NCBI RefSeq assembly: GCF_016908515.1
Contig: NZ_JAFBEA010000002.1
Span: 310,001 to 374,000, forward strand
Direction: 5' to 3'
Origin: Virgibacillus halotolerans
Lineage (GTDB): Bacteria > Bacillota > Bacilli > Bacillales > Amphibacillaceae
DNA length: 64,000 nt
Below, one piece after another: positions 52,771 through 61,673 of this stretch; within the stretch, counting starts at the first letter, position 1, and each line of letters opens with the position of its first letter. Position numbers and translations under genes: made by a program. The notes below the pieces were generated by a model that saw only the letters and a list, made by a program, of their open reading frames with translations, did not search any database and was not told the DNA's origin.

Positions 52771-53643
52771 ATGTTTAGAATGAACTGGAAACGCTTTTCT
52801 CTCATATTTGGTCTGTCATTGACATTGTTTGCTGCTGGTTGCGGTTCAGATGAAGCATCCACATCACAGAGCAAAGAAGTAGAATTGACATTGGTAGATT
52901 GGGATTCGGAAATTGCTTCCACAAATGTAGTAGGAAAAGTTTTAGAGGATTTAGGTTATGAGGTTACGATTACACCGTTGGATATGTCGCTGATGTGGGA
53001 ATCTGTAGCGACAGGAGAATCGGATGCTATGCTCGCAGCATGGTTACCACTGGATCAGGCGGAGCAGTACGAAGCATATGGAGATCAGTTAGTCGATCTG
53101 GGTGAAAACTTAGAAGGGGCAAAAACTGGATTAGTAGTTCCGGAGTATATGGATATCGATTCGATTGAAGAATTAAAGGATCAAGCAGATCAAACGATTG
53201 TTGGGATTGATCCAGGAGCAGGAGTTGTTACAGCGGCAGAGGATGCTGTTAGCGACTATAGTAACTTAGATGGATGGGAAGTACAAACATCATCTAGCGG
53301 TGCAATGGTTTCAGCATTAGAACAAGCTTATGCAAAAGAGGAACCAATTATCGTAACAGGCTGGTCTCCACACTGGAAATTTGCATCATACGATCTAAAA
53401 TATTTAGAGGATCCACAAAACTCCTTTGGAGAAGAAGAACATATTAGCACAATGGTTCGTAAAGGATTAGAAGAGGATATGCCAGAAGTGTATCAAGTAC
53501 TGGATTCGTTTTATTGGACTCCAGAAGATATGGAAGCAGTAATGCTTGATATCTCTGAAGGAACAGATCCCGAAGATGCTGCTGCATCATGGATAGAGGA
53601 AAATAAGAATAAAGTTTCTGAGTGGACAGAAGGCATAGAATAG
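52771..53643 (+). CDS. OpuAC-type glycine betaine-binding lipoprotein (copy 2)
   Basis: 290 aa. Lipobox LFAAGC after a short basic N-terminus. Substrate fold with VDWDSEIASTNVVGKVL, AAWLPLDQAEQY and VTGWSPHWKFAS. ATG 52771 follows CAGGAGG; the ATG at 52750 precedes that site. It differs clearly from copy 1 in sequence though of similar size, so it may bind a different compatible solute or choline. Again no permease or ATPase is adjacent. Confidence 0.87.
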   Translation: MFRMNWKRFSLIFGLSLTLFAAGCGSDEASTSQSKEVELTLVDWDSEIASTNVVGKVLEDLGYEVTITPLDMSLMWESVATGESDAMLAAWLPLDQAEQYEAYGDQLVDLGENLEGAKTGLVVPEYMDIDSIEELKDQADQTIVGIDPGAGVVTAAEDAVSDYSNLDGWEVQTSSSGAMVSALEQAYAKEEPIIVTGWSPHWKFASYDLKYLEDPQNSFGEEEHISTMVRKGLEEDMPEVYQVLDSFYWTPEDMEAVMLDISEGTDPEDAAASWIEENKNKVSEWTEGIE

Positions 53644-53671
53644 ACTATTTAAAAGAGTATTTTAAAAGACG

Positions 53672-53708
53672 GCTTGTAAGGAAAGTATATTTCTTTACAA
53701 GCTTTTTT
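53672..53708 (+). terminator. Rho-independent terminator after the gbsA unit
   Basis: GCTTGTAA-GAAA pairs with TTTC-TTACAAGC, followed by TTTTTT. Confidence 0.8.
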
Positions 53709-53845
53709 GTGTTTTATATTGCCAAGCTGTACATTTCGGTAGCCTAACGTAAAGTTTTACAGTATTTCATGAATGACAGTTTTTTGTTATTCCAAAAGAA
53801 AAGGCATACAATAAAAGTAGAATCATCAAAAAGGAGTGAATATAA

Positions 53846-55186
53846 ATGGCAAAAGAAATAGTTGGAAAAATGGTAGATAATTTTTCTGAAAAAGTACACG
53901 AACATCCGCAAAATGAAGTAATTAAACATGCAATGATGAAAAATGGCATACAGGGGTCTATCGAAAATGGTGTATCACAGGTTGCAATGAACCATGTATT
54001 TTCTGAGGAAATAGCAACAGGTAAAGTAACCAACCAGGAACAAAGTGGACGTTGCTGGATGTTTGCTGCATTAAATACGTTTACCCATCGGTTAAATGAT
54101 TTGTTTAATTTACAGGATTTTGAGCTATCGCAAAATCATATTAACTTCTGGGATAAATTAGAAAAAGCGAATTACTTTTATGAGAATATCTTAGAAACCG
54201 CTGATGAACCATTGGATGGGCGATTGGTATCATGGATTTTATCGACACCACAGCAGGACGGGGGACAATGGGATATGCTCGTTTCCTTGATTGAAAAGTA
54301 CGGCATTGTGCCAAAACAAGTGATGCCGGAAACGTTCCATAGCCGTAAATCTGGTGAATTAAATGGGCTTTTAAACGCTAAATTGCGTGCGGATGCTATT
54401 AAACTACGAAAACTGCATCAGGAAGATGAATCGGATGAAGATTTGCAAGAGGTCAAAGGAGAGATGTTGTCCGAGATCTATACACTGCTGGCATATTCTC
54501 TAGGTGAACCGCCAAAAACGTTTGATTTCGAATATCGGGATAAAGATAAAATCTTCCACCGAGAAACAGGATTGACTCCACAAGCATTTTATGAAAAATA
54601 TGTGGGAATCGATTTGCACGATTATGTAAGTATCATCAATGCGCCTACCACAGATAAACCCTATGGAAAAACCTATACAGTACAACACCTTGGCAATGTG
54701 ATTGGAGGCACGCCCATCAAGTATTTAAATGTGGACATGGAAACGTTAAAAGGACTCGCCGCCAAGCAGATCAAGGATAATGAAAGTGTCTGGTTCGGCT
54801 GTGATGTAGGGCAAGATTCCAATCGAAAAGAGGGGATCATGGATTCAGCGCTTTATGATTTTGAAAAAGCATTTGGGTTTCCAATTCATATGTCAAAAGC
54901 AGAGCGTCTGGATTATAACGATGGCATGCTGACACATGCGATGGTGCTAACCGGTGTGAACATCGTAAATGATAAGCCGAACAGATGGAAGGTTGAAAAT
55001 AGCTGGGGCGAAAAGGTTGGAAATAAAGGCTATTTTGTGATGAGTGATGAATGGATGAATGACTATACGTATCAAGTGGTCGTCCATAAAAAATATCTCT
55101 CGGATGAATTGAAAAAGGCATGGGGGCAGGAACCTATCGTGCTTAAACCTTGGGATCCGATGGGTTCTTTGGCTATGATGAAGTAA
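53846..55186 (+). CDS. pepC: Aminopeptidase C (bleomycin hydrolase family)
   Basis: 446 aa papain-like cysteine peptidase. Catalytic Cys in QEQSGRCWMFAALN, His in LTHAMVLTG and Asn in VENSWG. It removes N-terminal residues from cytoplasmic peptides; the family also inactivates bleomycin. ATG follows AAAAAGGAG. Stands alone. Confidence 0.94.
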   Translation: MAKEIVGKMVDNFSEKVHEHPQNEVIKHAMMKNGIQGSIENGVSQVAMNHVFSEEIATGKVTNQEQSGRCWMFAALNTFTHRLNDLFNLQDFELSQNHINFWDKLEKANYFYENILETADEPLDGRLVSWILSTPQQDGGQWDMLVSLIEKYGIVPKQVMPETFHSRKSGELNGLLNAKLRADAIKLRKLHQEDESDEDLQEVKGEMLSEIYTLLAYSLGEPPKTFDFEYRDKDKIFHRETGLTPQAFYEKYVGIDLHDYVSIINAPTTDKPYGKTYTVQHLGNVIGGTPIKYLNVDMETLKGLAAKQIKDNESVWFGCDVGQDSNRKEGIMDSALYDFEKAFGFPIHMSKAERLDYNDGMLTHAMVLTGVNIVNDKPNRWKVENSWGEKVGNKGYFVMSDEWMNDYTYQVVVHKKYLSDELKKAWGQEPIVLKPWDPMGSLAMMK

Positions 55187-55350
55187 GGAATGATATAGGA
55201 TGTAATGTGTGATGCTTGGATGGGTCGTTGGTTTCGTGTACGCTATACATGTGCACTTGAAACTAACGGCTTTTTAAATAATTTGATTTAATGTGGGACA
55301 ATATAAGGTTTTCCAATGATGAAGGAGCCTAACAGGAACACAATCACTTT

Positions 55351-55800
55351 ATGAAAAACCGCAAAGTGATTGAAGAAAAAATGAAGCGTGATGTTTCACC
55401 AAATATTGCACATTTTGTGGAGGCACGACTTAAAAACTTGAATACGATCATTCGCAAGCCTGCTGGAATTAAAATCGATACGTATATCGAAAAGTATGGT
55501 GAAATTAACTATACGTACGATTTTGGTAATGATTAGTTGTTTCTTGTTACGTTGGAAATAATTGTAGATGACTATAAACATGGTCATCCGATTTTGATTG
55601 ATGGTGCTGAAGCTGCGCCAACAGAAGATGTTGGTGGACTTCCCGGGTATGATGAGTTTTTGAAATCATATCACAACAAAAGTCATCCAGAGTATGAAAA
55701 TGTCAGAGCATGGGCCGAGGAGCAGCTGTATAGGGAATATGATAAGGATTTTATTAACAAGATGCTAAAAGGTATAAAATATAAAAAGAATGAATGGTAA
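55351..55800 (+). pseudogene. pRiA4b ORF-3-like gene broken by an in-frame amber codon
   Basis: One frame reads YTYDFGND, a TAG stop at 55534-55536, then goes on LVTLEIIVDDYKHGHP and PTEDVGGLPGYDEFLK. In the pRiA4b ORF-3 family the Trp of YDFGDDW occupies the stop position, so a TGG-to-TAG change is likely. The N-terminal domain is also missing: a TAA lies seven codons upstream of ATG 55351 and no earlier homologous frame is seen. Read as a decaying gene of mobile-element or plasmid origin. Confidence 0.7.
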
Positions 55801-55825
55801 ATAAATAAGTAAAGGGATGGTGAAT

Positions 55826-56125
55826 ATGGCATATGTATTGCAGGTCGATTTTAGACATGAAGGACCTTTTGGTGATGAAATGGCAGAAGCATTTACGGAT
55901 TTGGCAAAAAGCATCAACAATGAACCAGGGTTTAAATGGAAGATTTGGACGGAAAATAAAGAGACGGAAGAAGCGGGCGGAATCTATGTTTTTGAACAGA
56001 AACAAGATGCGGAAAAATATTTAGACAAGCATAGCAAAAGAATGAAAGAATTTGGCGTGGCAAAAATGAACGCAAAAATATTTGAAATCAATGAAGGTCT
56101 TAGTCAGATTACGAATGGACTGTGA
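55826..56125 (+). CDS. YdhR-like small monooxygenase-family protein
   Basis: 99 aa, ferredoxin-like alpha+beta fold of the 'putative mono-oxygenase YdhR' type. Blocks: YVLQVDFRHEGPFGDEMAEA, FKWKIWTENKE, GGIYVFEQKQDAEKYLDKH. Substrate and activity are unknown for the family. Start ATG 55826 after AAAGGGATGG. Confidence 0.75.
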   Translation: MAYVLQVDFRHEGPFGDEMAEAFTDLAKSINNEPGFKWKIWTENKETEEAGGIYVFEQKQDAEKYLDKHSKRMKEFGVAKMNAKIFEINEGLSQITNGL

Positions 56126-56194
56126 AATTAGGAAAAAAATGAACGAATTATTCTAATCTATGCTCAACGTGTAATTTAAACACTGAAACACATC

Positions 56195-56233
56195 AATCTG
56201 CCATTCATAGGTATTAAAGAATGGCAGATTTTT
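56195..56233 (+). terminator. Rho-independent terminator
   Basis: AATCTGCCATTC pairs with GAATGGCAGATT, followed by TTT. Confidence 0.88.
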
Positions 56234-56286
56234 AAAATGAATAGTCAAAATTAAATTTACTTTTAAGTGTTAGTTGTCATTTTATA

Positions 56287-56316
56287 TTGACAGCGTTATC
56301 ATATGTTTAATACATA
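56287..56316 (+). promoter_or_regulatory. Promoter of the nitronate-monooxygenase-like gene
   Basis: Perfect TTGACA and a TACATA -10 at 18-nt spacing. The predicted start near 56323 argues for translation from ATG 56343 or 56358 rather than further upstream. Confidence 0.5.
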
Positions 56317-56342
56317 ATATTATGAAAAATGAGTCTACACAT

Positions 56343-57329
56343 ATGCAAAATGAAGAAATGGCGCACATCAAACAATCTTTGGAAATTCCCGTTATGATGG
56401 CACCAATGTTTTTAATTAGTAATCCTAAAATGGTGATCAATGCTTGTCACTCCGGTATTATCGGAACGTTTCCAGCTTTAAATGCCAGAACGGGTGAGAT
56501 TTTGGAAGACTGGATGAAGGAAATAACAACGGCATTAGAAACATTAAAACAGGAGAATCCGGACAAGAAAATAGGTCCATGGGGAATCAATTATATCGTT
56601 CACCGCTCCAATAAACGATATGTGGAGGATCTTCAATTAATCGAGAAGTATCAGCCATCAGTCGTTATCACTTCATTAGGCGACCCAGGTCCGGTTGCGG
56701 AAATTGTGCATGCCTATGGCGGTATTGTCTTCTCCGATGTCATTAACCTTAAATATGCTAAGAAGGCAATTGAAAAAGGTGCAGATGGACTGGTATTGGT
56801 TGCAGGGGGAGCAGGCGGTCATGCTGGAACGTATAATCCGATTTCCTTTGTCCATGAGATAAGAGAATTTTTTGCTGGACCAATTGCATTGTCTGGCGGT
56901 ATGTCAAAGGGTGAAGATATCCTTGTAACGGAGCTACTGGGAGCAGACCTTGCTTATATTGGTACGCGATTTATCACTGCAGAAGAAAGTACTGCATCGG
57001 ATGGTTATAAGCAAACAATTATTGACTCATCAATTGAAGATATTATGTACACTGATACGTTTACAGGTGTTAACGCAAATTATCTGATTCCAAGTATTAT
57101 TGAATCTGGGTTAGATCCGGAAAAGTTGCAGCGAAAAGAAGCGATAGATTTCTCTGAATTAGACAATAAGCGTGCCAAAGCCTGGAAGGATATCTGGGGT
57201 GCAGGACAAGGAATTGGTCCAATTCATAAAGTTCAAACCGTTGCCGAGATTGTAGATGAATTGAAAGACGGTTATAATCAGTCAATTGAAACCGTAGCAA
57301 ATAAAAATCGGACATTTATTCAAAAATGA
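56343..57329 (+). CDS. Nitronate monooxygenase-like FMN protein
   Basis: 328 aa TIM-barrel flavoprotein of the NMO/FabK type. It starts EIPVMMAPMFLISNP and has the phosphate/active-site block LVAGGAGGHAGTYNP with the key His, plus ALSGGMSKGEDI and LGADLAYIGTRFI. It probably oxidises alkyl nitronates or reduces an enoyl substrate. The start is uncertain: 56322, 56343 and 56358 are all in-frame ATGs with weak ribosome sites. Confidence 0.82.
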   Translation: MQNEEMAHIKQSLEIPVMMAPMFLISNPKMVINACHSGIIGTFPALNARTGEILEDWMKEITTALETLKQENPDKKIGPWGINYIVHRSNKRYVEDLQLIEKYQPSVVITSLGDPGPVAEIVHAYGGIVFSDVINLKYAKKAIEKGADGLVLVAGGAGGHAGTYNPISFVHEIREFFAGPIALSGGMSKGEDILVTELLGADLAYIGTRFITAEESTASDGYKQTIIDSSIEDIMYTDTFTGVNANYLIPSIIESGLDPEKLQRKEAIDFSELDNKRAKAWKDIWGAGQGIGPIHKVQTVAEIVDELKDGYNQSIETVANKNRTFIQK

Positions 57330-57531
57330 AGAAAGTGATAAAAAGTGGAAGATGTAAGGAAATCACGTTGCCTAATAACAACGAATAAACCGAAAAACGC
57401 AATATGCTGTCAACTGGTGCGTTAAAAAGATGATGCAGTAAATGCTATAATACTTAGCGAAAGGAGGGCGCTTGTTCTTATAAAACAATGAATTTATTAG
57501 GCAGCTACATAATAGATTGGAGAGATCATAT

Positions 57532-58512
57532 TTGGAAAAACAAACAATTACAGATAAACAGGACTTTATTGATATTTTAAAGCCATTTGGCTTGAGACCA
57601 ATTGTCCTCGATCTTCCTTTTCGTCTTGACCATGTAAACTGTTTCATCGCTGAAGGAGAGAACGGCTGGACGGTGATCGATACTGGCTTGCACAATCAGG
57701 AAACGGTAAAGAGATGGGAAGCAGAACTTGCTGGAAAAACGATTTCGGATATCATCATCACCCATAACCATCCGGATCATTTTGGTTATGCGGGTGGAAT
57801 GCAGGAAAAAACGGGTGCACATGTTTCTATGACAAAGATGGATTATGATGAAGCAGTAAACACTTGGAACAAGAACTACCTGAGCAAACTTACGGCATAT
57901 TACAAACAGGCTGGCATTCCCGACGAAATTGGCAGAAAAATGCAGGGTAATACAGCAGAATTTATTGATCGTGTGACCCCCTATCCGGAAGTTGGTCATT
58001 ATTTTCAGGAGGGGGAAATAGTCCCTATTGGGAATAATGAATACCAAGTGATTTTCACGCCAGGGCATGCAGATGGACTCGTCACATTTTATAATCAAGC
58101 GCACAATATGCTGCTTTCAACCGATCATATTTTACCAAAAATCACCCCGAATATTTCCTACTGGTTTCGCGGTGATCCTGATCCACTGGCAAGCTACTTG
58201 AGATCTTTGGAAAAAGTTAAGAAATTGGATGCTGATTTAGTAGTTCCCTCACATGGTACACCATTCCACGGGGCGAATGATAGAATTGCTGCGATACAAG
58301 CGCATCACGAGGAACGACTAGCACAAACATTAGAGATTATCGGCAGTGGTGTTACCGTATATGAAGCATGTGCCAAACTCTTTCGCAAAGAATTGACGAT
58401 CCACGAGACAAGATTTGCGATCGGTGAGACGATTGCACACCTGGAATATTTAAAGAACAAAGGGGAGTGTAGACGAGAAGAAAAAGCTGGTGAATATTGT
58501 TATTATATATAG
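57532..58512 (+). CDS. Metallo-beta-lactamase-fold hydrolase
   Basis: 326 aa. Metal motif THNHPDHFGYAGG, a further His in TPGHADGL, Asp in STDHILP and His in PSHGTPFHG. The C-terminal 80 residues form a winged-helix-like tail, as in the LACTB2/YflN-type thioesterase-like hydrolases. TTG 57532 lies 8 nt after GGAGAG. It precedes an SDR and two hydratases, so a role in acyl-CoA metabolism is possible. Confidence 0.82.
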   Translation: MEKQTITDKQDFIDILKPFGLRPIVLDLPFRLDHVNCFIAEGENGWTVIDTGLHNQETVKRWEAELAGKTISDIIITHNHPDHFGYAGGMQEKTGAHVSMTKMDYDEAVNTWNKNYLSKLTAYYKQAGIPDEIGRKMQGNTAEFIDRVTPYPEVGHYFQEGEIVPIGNNEYQVIFTPGHADGLVTFYNQAHNMLLSTDHILPKITPNISYWFRGDPDPLASYLRSLEKVKKLDADLVVPSHGTPFHGANDRIAAIQAHHEERLAQTLEIIGSGVTVYEACAKLFRKELTIHETRFAIGETIAHLEYLKNKGECRREEKAGEYCYYI

Positions 58513-58518
58513 TGTTTC

Positions 58519-58557
58519 AGGTTGAATGGTGTTAATGCGCCGTTCAGCCTTTTTAAT
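58519..58557 (+). terminator. Imperfect hairpin terminator
   Basis: GGTTGAATGG and CCGTTCAGCC pair with G-T wobbles, followed by TTTTT. Confidence 0.6.
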
Positions 58558-58721
58558 ACAAAAGTATCCTTTTATATATATTTTAATTGTAGTAACGACA
58601 AAAAAAGGATACAGATACTATGATACAGTCATTTTTTTAATAATACAAAGATATTTTAGTAAGTTAAAAGTGAAGCATTTCAATGATTTACATAATTGAT
58701 CCAAAAGGGGAGGAATTTATA

Positions 58722-59486
58722 ATGACAAGCAGATTTGAAGGGAAAGTAGCTTTTATAACAGGTGGTAGTCGTGGAATAGGTAGAGGCATTACACAACGAT
58801 TTGCTGAAGAAGGGGCAAAGGTAGCCATTATAGATGTAAATGAAGAGGCGCTAAGTGAAGCAGAAAAGGTGTTAAAGGATCAAGGGTTTGAGGTATACAC
58901 GAAAATCGCTAATGTTGTTCAAGCTGAAGAAGTGGAGACGGCAATGAAAAAAACGGTGGAAAAGTTTGGATCGCTCGATATATTAGTTAATAATGCAGGT
59001 GTCTTACGGGATAATTTATTATTCAAAATGACAGATAGTGATTGGCAAACCGTAATCGATGTCCATTTAAAAGGTTCGTTTAATGCAGCACGTGCTGCGC
59101 AAAAATATATGGTAGACAATAAATATGGACGAATCATTAATATTTCCTCCACGTCTGCACTCGGTAATCGTGGCCAGGCAAACTATGCGGCGGTTAAAGC
59201 AGGATTGCAAGGATTAACCAAGACCCTTGCCATTGAACTCGGCAAGTTTGGTATTACGGCAAATGCTGTTGCACCAGGGTTTATTGAGACGGAAATGACA
59301 AAATCGACTGCTAAACGGCTAGGCATTACCTTTGAAGAACTCGTTAAAGCAAGTGTGAGTAAAATCCCTGTGAATAGAAGTGGTAAGCCTGAGGATATTG
59401 CAAATGCTGTTACCTTTTTCGCGGATGAGAAATCATCATTTGTTAATGGGCAGGTAATCTATGTTGCCGGGGGACCGAAAGATTAG
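58722..59486 (+). CDS. FabG-like short-chain dehydrogenase/reductase
   Basis: 254 aa. NAD(P) loop TGGSRGIGRG, NNAG, catalytic Ser/Tyr/Lys in ISSTSALGNRGQANYAAVKAG. Probably a 3-oxoacyl or 3-hydroxyacyl thioester reductase/dehydrogenase, since two hydratase genes follow. ATG 58722 follows GGGGAGG. Confidence 0.87.
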   Translation: MTSRFEGKVAFITGGSRGIGRGITQRFAEEGAKVAIIDVNEEALSEAEKVLKDQGFEVYTKIANVVQAEEVETAMKKTVEKFGSLDILVNNAGVLRDNLLFKMTDSDWQTVIDVHLKGSFNAARAAQKYMVDNKYGRIINISSTSALGNRGQANYAAVKAGLQGLTKTLAIELGKFGITANAVAPGFIETEMTKSTAKRLGITFEELVKASVSKIPVNRSGKPEDIANAVTFFADEKSSFVNGQVIYVAGGPKD

Positions 59487-59519
59487 AATAGATTAGAAAT
59501 TGAAGGGAGATGTGAATAG

Positions 59520-59957
59520 ATGTTGCAAGAATTGATTGGAAAACGATCCAATAAAGTCAAAAATCAAGTTGAAAGAGGTATGGTGAAGAAATTTGCGGAA
59601 GCCATTGGGGATCCGAATCCTATTTTTATAGATGAGGATATTGGAAAACAATCCGTATACGGACAAAATATTGCCCCACCAACTTTCCCACGGGTGTTTG
59701 ATTATGGAGAATTGACCGGGTTGGAACTACCTAAAAAAGGGTTGATACATGGAGAGCAGAATTACCACTATAGTCGTCCACTGCTAATAGGTGAAACGGT
59801 TTATTGTTACACGGAGTTATCGGATTATTATGAGAAAAAGGGAATGTTGTTTGTCGTAATGAAGGGCCATGGAGAAACGCTAGAAGAAGAAACGATCTTC
59901 ACTTCAGAGCAGATTATTATTATAACGGAAACGGTAAGAAAGGGGATGAAATCTTGA
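59520..59957 (+). CDS. FAS1-like / MaoC-type dehydratase, N-terminal half-type subunit
   Basis: 145 aa hot-dog fold. VKKFAEAIGDPNPIFIDED is the first hydratase segment, and PPTFPRVFDYG and HGEQNYHYSRPLLIGET follow. Such subunits pair with a MaoC-like partner to form an R-specific enoyl-thioester hydratase; the partner is the next gene, overlapping by 4 nt. Confidence 0.85.
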   Translation: MLQELIGKRSNKVKNQVERGMVKKFAEAIGDPNPIFIDEDIGKQSVYGQNIAPPTFPRVFDYGELTGLELPKKGLIHGEQNYHYSRPLLIGETVYCYTELSDYYEKKGMLFVVMKGHGETLEEETIFTSEQIIIITETVRKGMKS

Positions 59958-60367
59958 AGCAACTAAACGTATTAAAAAACAGTGATACGCTGGAAAAAAT
60001 TACATTGGCGCCCGTATCCAGAATCGATTTAATCAAATATGCAGATGCTTCCGGAGATTTTAACCCTATTCACACCATTGATGAAGAAGCTGAGAAAGCG
60101 GGATTACCCGGTATTATCGCACACGGAATGTGGACAATGGGAAATCTGTCAAAGTTGTTTACACCTTATTATGAAGACGGCTTTATCCAGGATTACAAGG
60201 TTCGATTTAGAGGCATGGTCTTTTTAAATGATGTGATTACATTGCAAGCGACGGTAGAAGAAATAAATGAAAGGCGCATTGATTTTAAAGTGGTTGCCAC
60301 AAACCAGGATGGAAAAGAAGTTATTAAAGGAAATGTGCTATTTGCAAAGTATAATGATGGTTGCTAA
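59954..60367 (+). CDS. MaoC-type dehydratase, C-terminal half-type subunit
   Basis: 137 aa hot-dog fold with the catalytic hydratase motif YADASGDFNPIHTIDEEA (Asp and His) and GIIAHGMWTMG. It starts at TTG 59954, overlapping the stop of the partner (TTGA), behind AAGGGGATG. With the SDR upstream it could interconvert enoyl-, 3-hydroxyacyl- and 3-oxoacyl-CoA. Confidence 0.87.
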   Translation: MKQLNVLKNSDTLEKITLAPVSRIDLIKYADASGDFNPIHTIDEEAEKAGLPGIIAHGMWTMGNLSKLFTPYYEDGFIQDYKVRFRGMVFLNDVITLQATVEEINERRIDFKVVATNQDGKEVIKGNVLFAKYNDGC

Positions 60368-60509
60368 TTCCGATTCAGAAAACAGTAAAGGAGAGAAATA
60401 CCCTATTCAAACACCCGGTTATTTTCGGTGTGAATACTGTAATGATGCTGAGGAATGGAAAATGCCGAATGAATTTTTATTGGTAGGAACAGGCTGCACC
60501 TTGTCGTAG
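60354..60509 (+). CDS. Possible 51-aa Cys-containing protein, end inside a hairpin
   Basis: Starts at tandem ATGs overlapping the MaoC gene end. The sequence YPIQTPGYFRCEYCNDAEEW looks like the start of a zinc ribbon (CEYC). The last residues fall in a perfect hairpin (60488-60521), and the expected second Cys pair is missing, leaving only one more Cys. Probably a truncated gene, perhaps a small real one. Confidence 0.35.
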   Translation: MMVANSDSENSKGEKYPIQTPGYFRCEYCNDAEEWKMPNEFLLVGTGCTLS

Positions 60510-60521
60510 GTGCAGCCTGTT
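60488..60521. terminator. 14-bp perfect hairpin between converging genes
   Basis: AACAGGCTGCACCT (60488-60501) and AGGTGCAGCCTGTT (60508-60521), loop of 6. No T-run follows on either strand, so termination efficiency is doubtful. Confidence 0.5.
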
Positions 60522-60542
60522 AGTCTGGTGAAATCTATTCAT

Positions 60543-61673
60543 TTATTGTTTGATTCGATACGTAGTTAATATGGCTTGAAATAAAATGTCCACGCCATTT
60601 TTTAAAGCATCTTTATCGAACGTCATGTATGGATGATGCAGACCTGGTTTTAGATCGCATCCTAATCCAAGCATTGTTGCTTTTAACGATGGTCTTTCTA
60701 TCGTGTAAAAATGAAAGTCGTCTCCTCCAGGTGTCACCAATGGTGGGTCCACGTTATCTTCACCTAACGTATCTTTAATAGCACTTTTCATAATATCAAT
60801 CGCTTCTTCATTTGTTTTGGCGGCCGCTATCCCACTTTCCTCTGTAATTTCAAGATCGACATTATATAAATTTCTAATGGAATTAAACACATCGGTAACT
60901 CTTGTCTCTAGTGCTTTCATTGTCTCGTTGTCCTGTGCTCTCATATCTAATGCGAAAGATGCACTTCCAGGAATAATGTTTGTGCTTTTTCCTCCAGCAT
61001 GAAAATTGGTCATTTTAACAGAATAAGGGACACGAGGGTCTAAATGGATTTTACTTAACATGTTAACGATTTCGGTTCCGATTTCTATTGCATTATGATT
61101 AAGATGTGGCCTTGCACCATGCGCATCTTCACCTTTTATTGTTACACCAAACATATGTGTGGCACCATGAACAATAACTGGTGTAGCACGCCCCATAGCG
61201 GTTTCTTGAACAGGTCTCAAATGAACGCCAAACAAATAATCTACGTTATCCACTACATGCTTCTCCACCATTTTTAAAGCCCCAGCTCCCTTTTCTTCCG
61301 CGGGCTGGAAAATAAACTTTATTGCGACTTTTTCTTTTAGATTTGGGAATTGTTCTAGTTTCCATAGTACACCGAGAACCATTGACATATGTGCATCATG
61401 ACCGCAAGAGTGATTCGCTTTAAACGTTCCATTCACCTCTTGCCACAACGCATCTATATCAGCGCGGATAGCAACAACTGGAAGGTTACTATCGAAATTT
61501 CCAAATTCGCCAATAACGCCAGTACAATCTTCAAACGTTGTTACCCTACAGCCGCTTTTTATGAGAAGATCTTCAATGTATTTAGTGGTTTCTGTTTCTT
61601 CCCAGCTAATTTCTGCATGTTCATGTAAATAATGAAATGTATCTAAAACTTTATCTTGGGTTGTATGCTTCAT
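60543..61673 (-). CDS. M20-family amidohydrolase (aminobenzoyl-glutamate/N-acyl-amino-acid hydrolase type)
   Basis: 376 aa. Zinc motifs NHSCGHDAHMS and FQPAEEKGAGAL, dimerisation block HGARPHLNHNAIEIG and late VTPGGDDFHFYT. It hydrolyses an N-acyl or aminobenzoyl amino acid. It overlaps the upstream RpiR regulator by 4 nt, and a YfcC/AbgT-like transporter is divergent, together suggesting uptake and cleavage of an acyl-amino acid or peptide. Substrate unknown. Confidence 0.88.
   Translation of the reverse strand: MKHTTQDKVLDTFHYLHEHAEISWEETETTKYIEDLLIKSGCRVTTFEDCTGVIGEFGNFDSNLPVVAIRADIDALWQEVNGTFKANHSCGHDAHMSMVLGVLWKLEQFPNLKEKVAIKFIFQPAEEKGAGALKMVEKHVVDNVDYLFGVHLRPVQETAMGRATPVIVHGATHMFGVTIKGEDAHGARPHLNHNAIEIGTEIVNMLSKIHLDPRVPYSVKMTNFHAGGKSTNIIPGSASFALDMRAQDNETMKALETRVTDVFNSIRNLYNVDLEITEESGIAAAKTNEEAIDIMKSAIKDTLGEDNVDPPLVTPGGDDFHFYTIERPSLKATMLGLGCDLKPGLHHPYMTFDKDALKNGVDILFQAILTTYRIKQ

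Noticed and set aside
57372..57531. Possible second type I toxin-antitoxin locus before the MBL hydrolase
   Set aside because: There is a small hairpin and a TGC-TATAAT box, but no short hydrophobic frame with a ribosome site; it is better read as the promoter of the hydrolase gene.
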